From Promethearchaeota archaeon (GTDB lineage: Archaea; Asgardarchaeota; Lokiarchaeia; Sigyniarchaeales; SOKP01): a stretch of 64,000 bases of DNA. Within the stretch, counting starts at the first letter, position 1, and the number at the start of each line of letters is the position of its first letter. The stretch covers positions 1-64,000 of the forward strand of contig JAHPZI010000021.1 in assembly GCA_019058295.1 (NCBI GenBank), written 5' to 3'. The notes under the pieces are model-generated. The model was given only the letters and a program-made list of their open reading frames with translations, ran no database searches and was not told the origin of the DNA. This document shows, one piece after another, positions 53,858-62,319 of this stretch. The position numbers were made by a program, and so were the translations under genes.

Positions 53858-56694
53858 AAACTGGGGAACTTGAATATTCAAACAAATTTATTAAGCGGAT
53901 ACAAATTATACCTGCTTTATTAAATATTATATTAGCCTGCTTGATTGAATATGTTGTTCTTGATAACTCTCAATTTTGGGACCAGATTAATATCGAAGCT
54001 GAAAGAATTTTTTTTATTACCTTTGATTTTGTTTTTTTCTTAATTATTTTAGGGATTATTATAGGAGGTTATTGTTTATTTTACATATATCTTAGTTTTA
54101 AATCTCCAGAAATTGCCCAGATCCCTCTCATTAGTGGATTAGTTGTTTTCTTTACTATGTTAATCGAATTTTTTCTCTTCATGATTATTTTTCAAAATGA
54201 AATGATTGATGTGTATCAAATATACAATTTAATGGGCTCTCCAATTGATTTAATCGTGTATTTGATTCTATTTAGCATTTTGCTCTTCATAACAATTCTA
54301 ATCATTTATAAGTTCCCTCTTCTATGGAAATTTTATTCTATCTTGAACCATGAGAACAATAAAAGCATTTTAAAAACACCAAACCAACATGATACATCTA
54401 AGTATTCTAATAGAGATAATAAGAAGTTGCGATTTTTGGAAAAAAAGTTACGTCCAAAGTTTATTCTTAAATTGATCTCTGTTTGGTTTATCATCTTTGC
54501 ACCTTTATTGTGCTTTTTTACGTTTCAACATCCTCGGTTAATATTTTGGGAATATTATTTCTATCAGTTTGATTGGACTTCTCCTTTTGTATATCTTCAT
54601 ATTTTAATGTTCATGGTATCTCTGTTATCCGTTATAGTACTTACTAAAACAAAGTCACTAAATTCTGATTCCATTAGATCCAGTTTGGAAAAAAGAAGAT
54701 ATGTTTTATTATTACTTTTATTATTAGGTTCTTTATTCATACAAGTTATTTCTCTAATCGTTTTAGGATTACAACAATCCTTAATTTTGATTATTTACAA
54801 TCCACTCTTTTTTATGACTATTAGTTTTTTCCTTGCTTTTTTTGGTAAACTTTTACTATCAGAGAGATGTAAAGTCTTATGGAGTAAATTAAGCACCGTG
54901 TCAAAAAGAAAGCCTAAGGCTAATCACAATAAATTAACAAAAAAAAGATCAAGGTTATTTTTCATCTTGATAATTACATTACCCATATCATGGATGTGTT
55001 TTTACCAACCCATGTTCACCCTTATGCCATCAGATCTGCCAGAATCATATGATGCTAAATATGTCCAGAATTCTTATGAAGATCTCACATTGACTCAAAA
55101 GACGCTATTTGATGAAGTTCTTGAAGATCAATTACCAGTAGGATCAAGTTTATCCACATATCTAAATGATACCTTGAGTACGCGCACGGCAGTCAGAGTT
55201 GCCAGTGGGCTCCTATTTAGAAACCATGAGGGTGATATTGAATGTGCTACAGAAATTATTAAATGGTTGCTAGCTCTGCAAAAAACTGATACTTCTAAAG
55301 AATCATATGGCACATGGAAAACTTCGGTTGAGAATGACAAGGACGATGATAATTGGAGGGAATTTATAGGTTTGGAACTAATTATCATCCTTGAACGTCA
55401 TGAAGATAAATTACCTTCTAAATTGGTTTCCCGTATCAAAGAATCATTAATTCTTGCAGCCAAAGGAGCAAAGGATCGCGGTGTTGAACCCACTAAAACA
55501 AATATTGCCATTATGAGCGCTTTTTTGATGGCCTACGTAGGGAAAAATATGAATAAACCCGAGATTGAAGAGAGTGGTCTTCTTAAAGCTTGGCACATTT
55601 ATATCCTTTTCAATCGGCATGAGTCTTTTACTGAATTCAATTCACCAACGTATAATGGGGTGGTAATGCTGGGACTTGCATGCTGGCGGGATATAGGCCC
55701 ATGTGAAGAAATGAAAGCAATGGGAGCAGAAATGGAAATAAAATTATGGCAACATATTGCTGCTGTTTATCATGCTGGATTTAAAAATATTGTAGGTCCT
55801 TTTTTTCGTAGTTATGGAATGGATATGACTAAATATAACGCACTTATTGGCATTTGGATCACTCTTGCCCTCGATGATCTTGGAAAAAGCCCATTAGCAC
55901 TAAAAAATGGGCCGGATTATTACGAGCTTAGTAATATTTTCCCTGCAGTTCAGGTAGGGCATTGCGAAATAGATTCTGTTATTAATAGTCTAAAGAGTTT
56001 TAAAAAATATAGGTTCGTTGAAAAACAGATTCCTAGCTCATTAGACTATTTTTCAAAAAAATATAAAGCAACAATATGGATTGATGAAGATATGATGATG
56101 GGAGGAGTAGAGGGATACCACAGGTATTTATTATACACAAAGCAAATTAAGGTTGGTACTATTTATTGGAATTCCACAGTGAATGAATCGTTATCTTGGC
56201 TAATGGTCCCAAGCCTTAATGCTCAAAATGTTAAAGTATCTGAAACAAAAATGAGAATATGGAGAGATGATAATGTAGATACCTTGACGTTTTATGTAAA
56301 TGGAAAAGATATAGATACTTCTGACTTCAAGAAAAAAGAGTGGGATTTACCAGGAATTAAAATAATTAGTTCAATAGATCCTTCTTTATTGAAAGTAAAG
56401 AAAATAGATTCGGATGAATTTAGCTCAGATTTTGAAGTGAATCATAACCTTGATACGATTTTTGAGATCAAATGTTATACAAACGAGGTAGAACTGACTA
56501 TTAACCACGAGGACAGTAGTGGAAACGGAGAGTTTGACATTATAGAGTTTTTTACGAGCCCCTTAGGATTGGTTACACTCTCAGGAATTGGAATCGCAAT
56601 GGTGGTAGGCGTCGTGATGGTGTTAAAAAAGAAGAAAAAAGAAGATGACCCGATATCTCAAATAGGTCCTGATATACCACTTCAAGTTGATTGA
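53854..56694 (+). CDS. Polytopic membrane protein with alpha-helical ectodomain (possible alpha/alpha-toroid lyase or hydrolase)
   Basis: 946 residues: about nine membrane helices (residues 15-390), an ectodomain (about 395-895), and a C-terminal helix (LVTLSGIGIAMVVGVVMVL) with a Lys-rich tail. The ectodomain has FTEFNSPTYNGVVMLGLA, a stretch resembling uncharacterised proteins with a toroidal heparinase/alginate-lyase-like fold, and a later beta-rich part. It could cleave a polysaccharide outside the cell; this is a fold-level guess. The start is TTG (53854), overlapping the PHP stop as TTGA. The next in-frame ATG would delete three helices, so TTG and coupled translation are the best reading. 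Confidence 0.75.
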   Translation: MKTGELEYSNKFIKRIQIIPALLNIILACLIEYVVLDNSQFWDQINIEAERIFFITFDFVFFLIILGIIIGGYCLFYIYLSFKSPEIAQIPLISGLVVFFTMLIEFFLFMIIFQNEMIDVYQIYNLMGSPIDLIVYLILFSILLFITILIIYKFPLLWKFYSILNHENNKSILKTPNQHDTSKYSNRDNKKLRFLEKKLRPKFILKLISVWFIIFAPLLCFFTFQHPRLIFWEYYFYQFDWTSPFVYLHILMFMVSLLSVIVLTKTKSLNSDSIRSSLEKRRYVLLLLLLLGSLFIQVISLIVLGLQQSLILIIYNPLFFMTISFFLAFFGKLLLSERCKVLWSKLSTVSKRKPKANHNKLTKKRSRLFFILIITLPISWMCFYQPMFTLMPSDLPESYDAKYVQNSYEDLTLTQKTLFDEVLEDQLPVGSSLSTYLNDTLSTRTAVRVASGLLFRNHEGDIECATEIIKWLLALQKTDTSKESYGTWKTSVENDKDDDNWREFIGLELIIILERHEDKLPSKLVSRIKESLILAAKGAKDRGVEPTKTNIAIMSAFLMAYVGKNMNKPEIEESGLLKAWHIYILFNRHESFTEFNSPTYNGVVMLGLACWRDIGPCEEMKAMGAEMEIKLWQHIAAVYHAGFKNIVGPFFRSYGMDMTKYNALIGIWITLALDDLGKSPLALKNGPDYYELSNIFPAVQVGHCEIDSVINSLKSFKKYRFVEKQIPSSLDYFSKKYKATIWIDEDMMMGGVEGYHRYLLYTKQIKVGTIYWNSTVNESLSWLMVPSLNAQNVKVSETKMRIWRDDNVDTLTFYVNGKDIDTSDFKKKEWDLPGIKIISSIDPSLLKVKKIDSDEFSSDFEVNHNLDTIFEIKCYTNEVELTINHEDSSGNGEFDIIEFFTSPLGLVTLSGIGIAMVVGVVMVLKKKKKEDDPISQIGPDIPLQVD

Positions 56695-56739
56695 AGTTCA
56701 ATTTCAAAAATTATTTCAATGGTAAATCTTAAACATAAC

Positions 56740-56808
56740 CATCATCACTAATATCTAATGCTCAATAATCTCAATGCATCGATTCCAAGTATAAGTTTAT
56801 ATATTTTA
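56740..56808 (+). repeat. ~68 bp intergenic block, copy 2, with promoter of the coiled-coil gene
   Basis: Partner of 51476-51543. The 3' part, ATAAGTTTATATATTTTA, lies 30-47 bp before the ATG of the coiled-coil gene and is the likely TATA element. Confidence 0.65.
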
Positions 56809-56823
56809 GAAAATAATAATAAT

Positions 56824-56830
56824 GAGGGAG
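56824..56830 (+). promoter_or_regulatory. Ribosome binding site of the coiled-coil gene
   Basis: GAGGGAG ends 7 bases before the ATG at 56838. It is the clearest Shine-Dalgarno site in the window and fixes this start. Confidence 0.7.
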
Positions 56831-56837
56831 AAGTTTT

Positions 56838-57248
56838 ATGTCAGAAGAAATAGAATCAATAAATCGTATACTTAGGGATCTAGAAGAAAAAATTTCCAAA
56901 ACAGAAGAAGCAGCTTCAATAGAAGAGACATCCATAAAAAATAATATTGATTTAGAATTTAATGAAAAAATAGAAGCTGCTAAGGTCAATTTAGAGAAAG
57001 AAATGGTTTGGCTAAAAGAAGCGGAAGAAAAATATAATGAATGGAAGAAAAGATTCACCGATAAAAAAGTATATGTTAAAACCTTAGAAAAAACATTAAA
57101 CACCTTAATGACACAAAAATCAAATACATTAAAGACAAAATTAAAACCAGTATTAGATAACAAAGAAAGAAAGATTAAAGATTTTCAGAAAGCTATAAAG
57201 AATTTAAAAAAAAAAAAAAACAAGATAGAAAAAGCGTCAGAAAAATGA
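56838..57248 (+). CDS. Small coiled-coil protein
   Basis: 136 residues, almost wholly helical and charged: Glu-rich in the first half, Lys-rich in the second, with heptad-like spacing of Ile/Leu (ESINRILRDLEEKISKTEEA). There is no membrane segment, cysteine or known motif. Probably a cytoplasmic structural or adaptor protein; no specific function can be claimed. A T-run (57276-57284) after the stop can end the transcript and overlaps the msrA stop. Confidence 0.75.
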   Translation: MSEEIESINRILRDLEEKISKTEEAASIEETSIKNNIDLEFNEKIEAAKVNLEKEMVWLKEAEEKYNEWKKRFTDKKVYVKTLEKTLNTLMTQKSNTLKTKLKPVLDNKERKIKDFQKAIKNLKKKKNKIEKASEK

Positions 57249-57275
57249 TTAAGTAAATAATGAGAGATAAATTTC

Positions 57276-57284
57276 TTTTTTTTT
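57276..57284 (+). terminator. T-run terminator after the coiled-coil gene
   Basis: Nine consecutive T residues 28 bp after the stop, the usual archaeal termination signal. It lies between convergent genes. Confidence 0.45.
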
Positions 57285-57771
57285 AAATAAAATTACATGA
57301 AGGGGTAAATCGTCCTCTCTTTTTTTCTAAATATTGTTGATGATACTCTTCAGCTTGCCAAAATTTTGATGCAGGTACTATTTCCGTAACAATAGGATTT
57401 CTATACTTCTTAGACTCTTCTACCCTTTTCCTTGAATTATGTGCTTCTTTTTTCTGTTCCTCATTTAGATAAAAGATAGCTGATCTATATTGAGAGCCAA
57501 TGTCAAATCCTTGACGATTCAATGTGGTGGGATCATGAATATCCCAAAATACATCAAGCAAATCTGTATAAGAAATAATGGTTGGATCAAAAGTCACTTC
57601 CACTGCTTCAGCATGGCCCGTTTTATGAGAACATACATCTTTATAGGTGGGATTCGGAAAATTACCCCCTGTATAACCAACTCGAGTAGAAATTACACCT
57701 TTTAATTTTCTAAACTGTGCTTCTATACCCCAAAAACAACCTGCTGCAAAAATTGCGATTTGATATTCCAT
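57283..57771 (-). CDS. msrA: Peptide methionine-S-sulfoxide reductase MsrA
   Basis: 162 residues from the ATG at 57771 (a TTG four codons earlier is less likely). The catalytic motif is GCFWG, with Cys12 near the N-terminus as in all MsrA. Other family signatures are [30 protein letters not shown] and YHQQYL. A C-terminal Cys160 (RGRFTPSC) is placed as a resolving cysteine. The enzyme reduces the S-isomer of methionine sulfoxide in proteins, using thioredoxin. It is divergent from msrB, which handles the R-isomer. The last 41 bp of the gene region are duplicated at 51408-51448. Confidence 0.95.
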   Translation of the reverse strand: MEYQIAIFAAGCFWGIEAQFRKLKGVISTRVGYTGGNFPNPTYKDVCSHKTGHAEAVEVTFDPTIISYTDLLDVFWDIHDPTTLNRQGFDIGSQYRSAIFYLNEEQKKEAHNSRKRVEESKKYRNPIVTEIVPASKFWQAEEYHQQYLEKKRGRFTPSCNFI

Positions 57772-57783
57772 ATTAATATTCAA

Positions 57784-57922
57784 AAAATAAAAGAAATTAT
57801 AATTATTTTTTATTTATTATAAGAAATTAGCCCCAAATAGGTTATTCTTATAATTTACAGAGATTCATCCTTTTTATTATATAATACAACTATTATAATA
57901 CCTATTTTTTTATATTTACTAT
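57784..57922. promoter_or_regulatory. Divergent msrA/msrB promoter region
   Basis: 140 bp of AT-rich sequence with A/T runs on both strands (for example TTTTTTTATATTTAC before msrB). Shared control of the two genes, as expected for an oxidative-stress pair, is plausible, but no operator could be identified. Confidence 0.35.
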
Positions 57923-58303
57923 ATGAAGTCTAAAGTACCTAAAAAGAAAGAGTTAACAGAAGAGCAAAAATATGTTCTATATCAAAAGGGCACTGAACGA
58001 CCGTTTACTGGAAAATTTTGGGATAATCATGAGGATGGCACTTATAAATGTGCAGGATGCGGTTCTGAGTTGTTTTCTTCTGATACAAAATTTGATTCCG
58101 GAACCGGTTGGCCAAGTTTTTATGATGCACTCGATCCTGAGAAAGTTGAACTAAAGACAGATACTAGTCTTGGAATGATCCGGACCGAAGTCGTGTGTAA
58201 AAATTGTGGCGGTCATTTAGGGCATATGTTTAAGGATGGTCCAAAACCAACAGGATGTAGGTATTGTATTAATTCAGCTTCTTTGGATTTTGAATCGAAA
58301 TGA
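57923..58303 (+). CDS. msrB: Peptide methionine-R-sulfoxide reductase MsrB
   Basis: 126 residues. Two zinc-binding pairs are present (CAGC about residues 43-46, CKNC about 92-95), with the family stretches [10 protein letters not shown] and [12 protein letters not shown]. The catalytic cysteine is in [11 protein letters not shown] near the C-terminus. The protein is short and has no signal peptide, so it is cytoplasmic. It reduces the R-isomer of methionine sulfoxide and complements the adjacent MsrA. Confidence 0.95.
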   Translation: MKSKVPKKKELTEEQKYVLYQKGTERPFTGKFWDNHEDGTYKCAGCGSELFSSDTKFDSGTGWPSFYDALDPEKVELKTDTSLGMIRTEVVCKNCGGHLGHMFKDGPKPTGCRYCINSASLDFESK

Positions 58304-58341
58304 TTAATAATACGAGAACATTTTAGTTGAACTTTGTAAAC

Positions 58342-58350
58342 TTTTTTTTT
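58342..58350 (+). terminator. T-run terminator after msrB
   Basis: Nine T residues 38 bp after the msrB stop, in the 117 bp between msrB and the convergent acyl-CoA synthetase gene. On the minus strand a second T-run (58401-58407) can end the synthetase transcript. Confidence 0.4.
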
Positions 58351-58420
58351 GTTAAATAATTAAATAAAAAAACTATTCTATGTATAAATTTTAAAAAATA
58401 AAAAAAAGAATCTATAAGAA

Positions 58421-60187
58421 TTATTTATTCCACAGCGGATCTGCTTCCTGCAATTGTCTTCTTTGTACTTTCCCTAAGACATTTTTAGGGACTTCCTCAA
58501 TAAATTCTATAATAGTAGGACATTTCCATTTTGTTAAGTTTTCCTCAGTCCAAGCTTTTAATTCTTCTACTGTGATTGTATTTTCATATTCTGGTTTTAT
58601 TTGTACCCAGGCTTTTATGATTTCTCCTACTTTGCCAGCGGGATCAGGAAGTCCAGCAACTGCTGCCTCAGAAACAGCTTCATTCTTCATGAGCATGGAT
58701 TCCACTTCTTTTGGAAAGACTGAATGACCTGCTACTTTGATCAATTGCTTTTTTCTATCCATTATGGTGATCGTTCCATCTTCTCTCATGAAACCAATAT
58801 CTCCTGTTAAAAGCCATTTTCTACCATCCCATTCTTTAATCGTGTCAGCAGTTTCTTCTGGCTGATTAAGATAACCCTTCATAACTTGGGGTCCACATAC
58901 ACAAATCTCACCCGTGTTTTCTTCTCCATACTTTGATCCTGGTAATCCATCTGCTATAAGCCCTTTATTAAAATCTTCTGTTGGAAAAATTGCCCAATCT
59001 GTTCCTGGAAAAGGCATCCCGATTGTACCTAATGGACTTTCTCCAAATAGATTACCCCCACTTACGACTGGACTCGCCTCTGAAAGGCCATATCCTTCAA
59101 CTATCCTACCTCCTGTATTTTTTTCGAAAGCTTCTTGGACAGGTTTATGCAGTGGTCCGGCACCCGACACACATAATCTTAATTTCCCCATTATATCATA
59201 ATCTTGAATTTCAGGAAAATCTGCTAGTCGCTTAAATAAGATTTCTGCACCAGCATAAGCTAAACCTTTGGGGGCAGGAATTTCTTGAATTTCTTTCAAC
59301 AATTCTTTTGTAGGAGGAGGTCTAGGAAAGAGCATCATCCATCCTCCAGCAGCAATAGAAAATGTCATTACAGCAGTCATAGCAAAAGAGTGAAACATTG
59401 GTAATACACCTACATCACCAAGACCAGGCTCTTCACCTCCAAACCATAACATACATTGGATGGCATTGGAAACTACATTGAAATGAGTTAAATCTGTGGC
59501 TTTCGGAACTCCAGTTGTACCACCAGTCATTATATAGGTAACGGTATCCTCTGTTGGATTTATTTTTACATCAGGTAAATTTGGGGTAGTTTCTAAAAGA
59601 TCAGTAAATTTATAAGAAGGATCAAATGTTACTTTACCTTTAGGAATTTTTCCTATTAATTTACCTAAAATTCTTAGAGCTTTAGGAATCCCAATTGCCA
59701 TATCTGCCACATTTGTATATATCACAAAATCTAATTTGTGTTTGCTGAGAATTGGTTCAACTAATTCCTTCCATAGCGCATCAAGTGTAATTAATGCTTT
59801 AGCATTAGTTATTTCTAAGTGATGAAGTACTTCTAATGGTTTATAAGTCGGATTTATACCTGTAGCGATAGCACCTAATTTTGCGCACGCAAAATATGCA
59901 ATCACATATTGAAAACAATTTGGCAGTAGAAATGCTATACAATCATTTTTTTTGATTCCTAAATTATGTAAAGCTGTAGCAAAAGAATCAATATTTTTTC
60001 CTAATTCTTCATAGGTCATCCAGGTTTCTAAGAACCACATTACGTTTTCATTAGGATATTTTTTTCTCTGTGTCTCAAAAAATTCTCCAAGCGTTATTTC
60101 TGGAAAATCATAGTTTTTGGGTACATTTTTTGGCCACCATTTCTTAAACCATGCTTTATCTTCATTTACTTGCCATTTTTTAGACAT
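58421..60187 (-). CDS. Long-chain fatty-acid/acyl-CoA synthetase (AMP-forming)
   Basis: 588 residues from the ATG at 60187. GTGAT lies 7 bases before that ATG and can serve as ribosome site, so the GTG four codons upstream is less likely. The adenylate-forming motifs are complete: TGGTTGVPK (221-229), YGLSEASPV, the LLTGDIGF loop, DRKKQLIKVAG (from about 477), and the C-terminal Lys573 in GKVQRR. Length and motif spellings fit FadD-like long-chain acyl-CoA ligases, which activate a fatty acid with ATP and CoA. In archaea with ether lipids such enzymes usually serve beta-oxidation or acyl salvage. No other fatty-acid gene is nearby. Confidence 0.92.
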   Translation of the reverse strand: MSKKWQVNEDKAWFKKWWPKNVPKNYDFPEITLGEFFETQRKKYPNENVMWFLETWMTYEELGKNIDSFATALHNLGIKKNDCIAFLLPNCFQYVIAYFACAKLGAIATGINPTYKPLEVLHHLEITNAKALITLDALWKELVEPILSKHKLDFVIYTNVADMAIGIPKALRILGKLIGKIPKGKVTFDPSYKFTDLLETTPNLPDVKINPTEDTVTYIMTGGTTGVPKATDLTHFNVVSNAIQCMLWFGGEEPGLGDVGVLPMFHSFAMTAVMTFSIAAGGWMMLFPRPPPTKELLKEIQEIPAPKGLAYAGAEILFKRLADFPEIQDYDIMGKLRLCVSGAGPLHKPVQEAFEKNTGGRIVEGYGLSEASPVVSGGNLFGESPLGTIGMPFPGTDWAIFPTEDFNKGLIADGLPGSKYGEENTGEICVCGPQVMKGYLNQPEETADTIKEWDGRKWLLTGDIGFMREDGTITIMDRKKQLIKVAGHSVFPKEVESMLMKNEAVSEAAVAGLPDPAGKVGEIIKAWVQIKPEYENTITVEELKAWTEENLTKWKCPTIIEFIEEVPKNVLGKVQRRQLQEADPLWNK

Positions 60188-60401
60188 AATTTTAATCACT
60201 TTTTTTAGATAATAAGTTCTTGATAAATATTGATATCATAATTTTTAAATTTTAATTAAATTATTTATAAAACCATATTGAATCTTAAGACATAGCTCGA
60301 TCCCTAAAATTGCTAAAAAGAACTATCGTGATTGATTATAATCATTATATTTTAATATATTCAATTCCATTAATGTTATTGAAAATTAATTACCAATCTA
60401 A
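60188..60401. other. Divergent spacer between the synthetase and the cysteine-rich gene
   Basis: About 210 bp of AT-rich sequence. It must hold the promoters of both genes. TATA-like runs occur around 60241-60265 and 60346-60360, with nothing else distinctive. Confidence 0.3.
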
Positions 60402-60406
60402 GGTGG
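60401..60406 (+). promoter_or_regulatory. Shine-Dalgarno site upstream of the cysteine-rich frame
   Basis: AAGGTGG is a near-perfect archaeal ribosome site, yet it lies more than 60 bp before the first ATG of the downstream gene. It is close to a GTG (60409) and to the start of cysteine-rich coding sequence, which indicates that translation begins here. Confidence 0.55.
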
Positions 60407-60467
60407 ACGTGCAATCTGCAATAAATGCTATTGTGAGAATATTCAAAAATGTTCAATTGTAGGACTT

Positions 60468-60689
60468 ATGCCCATAGACTTTTGCTGTACTTTATGTGTT
60501 TATTATGATTCTGAAAAAAAATGTACTAAAGCGCAAATTACCCCAAGCACAAGTGCTTCCAGCATAGAGAGCAAGATAAAACTTAAAAATGCCTCGATTA
60601 GTGGTGATCAGTTAAAAGTTTTACTTGAACAAGAAGGTAAAGAATTTTCTATTTTCATAGATCTTAGAAAATATTTAAATTCTATTTAA
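60468..60689 (+). CDS. Small cysteine-rich protein, probably metal-binding; true start upstream
   Basis: From the first ATG it is 73 residues. The same frame is open back to 60402, and the extra 22 codons read GGRAICNKCYCENIQKCSIV plus GL. Together the cysteines are spaced C-x2-C-x-C-x5-C-x10-CC-x2-C-x8-C, eight in 36 residues, the pattern of a zinc or iron-sulfur site. The 66-base extension holds no ATG, GTG or TTG in frame. A GTG at 60409 beside a strong ribosome site is one frame off, and one added A after it would give MQICNKCYCEN. So there is either a one-base deletion (real or sequencing error) or an unusual start. The C-terminal half has no cysteine. Function is unknown. Confidence 0.65.
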   Translation: MPIDFCCTLCVYYDSEKKCTKAQITPSTSASSIESKIKLKNASISGDQLKVLLEQEGKEFSIFIDLRKYLNSI

Positions 60690-60692
60690 AAT

Positions 60693-62174
60693 CTAATTGT
60701 TAATTGGGCGTCCTTTCTTATGGATTGCTTTACCTAATACATCTTGAGATGCTTCGCGTACAATCTCTGATAGAGTTGGATGACTGTGTATCGTAGAATT
60801 AATATTTTGAATTGTTAAATCATTTTGCATTGCCAATGCAATTTCTGCAATTAATCCAGAGGCTCCAACTCCCATGCATGATGCTCCAATGATTTTATTA
60901 GTTACTTTATTACATAAGATCTGTAAAAATCCTGAATCTTCCCCCATACATTTAGCTTTACCATGTGATTGATAAGAAAATAGCCCCATAATCACATCTA
61001 TACCCTGATTTTTAGCAGATTTTCTTCTTATTCCAATAGAGCCTATATTAGGGGAAATAAAGATTGTTGCTGGAATTAAACTATAATCTGCTCTCATTTC
61101 CTTTACTGGGAATCCCCCGATACGAGATAAAGCGTTTGAAACAGCAATATCACCTTCATAACTAGCTACATGAGCTAGAAGAAGTCCTCCAGTAACATCT
61201 CCTATTGCGTAAATCCCTCTAACGGAAGTTTCTAAACTAAAAGGATCAATCTTTATTGATCCTCGGTTAGTTTTTATATCAAGTTTTTCTAATCCTATAT
61301 TTTTTGATTCTTTTTCCCGACCAATTGATACTAAACATAAGTCTGCCATATGGGTAGATTTTTCAGCATTATTTATTTCTTCTTTGGGAACGGATGCGTC
61401 ACATGTTATCGCTTTAACTCCCGAACCTGTATTTTCTATAGATAATACATTTAGCGAAGTATGTATTTCTATTCCTAATTTCTTGAATTTATTTTCTAAC
61501 TCCCTAATTATTATAGGTTCTTCAGTTGCTATCGGCTTATTCAAGTATTCTAACATAATTACTTTACTTCCAAAGTGATTAAATATATAAGCAAATTCAC
61601 ATCCAATGACCCCTGCCCCAATTATTAACAATCGTTTTGGTATCTTATTAAAACTTGGATCTAAAATATCATTGCTGGTCAAAATTCTTTCATGATCAAT
61701 GTTAAAGTTAGGGATTAGCGTAGGTGAAGAACCAGTTGCAATAATAACTGTTTTAGTAGTTATAACTTCATTATCTTTCCCTTGAATTGAAATTTTAAAT
61801 CCTGTATCAATATTACCTCCAATAATTTTACCATGTCCTTCATAAACTCTGTTTTTCCAAGCTTTCTGTAAAGCTATTATCCCCTCAACCAATTCTTTAA
61901 CAACTTTATTCTTTCTTTCTATAGCTTTAGCAAAATTTACGTTAAAATCCTTAATTTCTATTCCGAATTCTTCAGCTTTTTCTTTAATTTGTTCAATTAA
62001 ATAAGCCGACTCGTACAAAGCTTTTGTTGGGATGCACCCACGATTAAGACATGTTCCGCCTAATTTATCTTTTTCAATCAAGGCTACTTTTGCACCGTAT
62101 TGAGCTGCCCTTATAGCTGCTTGGTATCCCCCCGGTCCTGCACCAATAATGGTAATATCATATTGTTCTTCCAT
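60693..62174 (-). CDS. lpdA: Dihydrolipoamide dehydrogenase (E3)
   Basis: 493 residues. FAD site GAGPGGY (11-17), redox disulfide GGTCLNRGC (Cys42, Cys47), NAD site IGAGVIGCEFA, second FAD motif YAIGDVTGG, and the catalytic His465/Glu470 in HSHPTLSE. All catalytic parts are intact. The enzyme re-oxidises dihydrolipoyl groups of 2-oxoacid dehydrogenases or the glycine cleavage system, reducing NAD+. No lipoyl-bearing partner gene lies in the window. The stop is 3 bp from that of the convergent cysteine-rich gene. Confidence 0.94.
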   Translation of the reverse strand: MEEQYDITIIGAGPGGYQAAIRAAQYGAKVALIEKDKLGGTCLNRGCIPTKALYESAYLIEQIKEKAEEFGIEIKDFNVNFAKAIERKNKVVKELVEGIIALQKAWKNRVYEGHGKIIGGNIDTGFKISIQGKDNEVITTKTVIIATGSSPTLIPNFNIDHERILTSNDILDPSFNKIPKRLLIIGAGVIGCEFAYIFNHFGSKVIMLEYLNKPIATEEPIIIRELENKFKKLGIEIHTSLNVLSIENTGSGVKAITCDASVPKEEINNAEKSTHMADLCLVSIGREKESKNIGLEKLDIKTNRGSIKIDPFSLETSVRGIYAIGDVTGGLLLAHVASYEGDIAVSNALSRIGGFPVKEMRADYSLIPATIFISPNIGSIGIRRKSAKNQGIDVIMGLFSYQSHGKAKCMGEDSGFLQILCNKVTNKIIGASCMGVGASGLIAEIALAMQNDLTIQNINSTIHSHPTLSEIVREASQDVLGKAIHKKGRPINN

Positions 62175-62289
62175 CTTATACTCAACTTCTTTGTTTAATC
62201 CATATTAATTTCTTACTAAAAAATGAAATAACATATAGTTCACATAGAATAATTCACTTAATAAAGTATTTTGTATTTATCTTGCTCAT

Positions 62290-62316
62290 ATAGCGATTTC
62301 AATTATAAATTTATAT
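62290..62316 (+). repeat. Partial third copy of the intergenic block
   Basis: GCGATTTCAATTATAAATTT and the following TATATATTTTA match the end of the blocks at 51476-51543 and 56740-56808. Here it lies just after the stop of a minus-strand gene. It is short and AT-rich, so the match is weaker evidence. Confidence 0.35.
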
Positions 62317-62319
62317 ATT

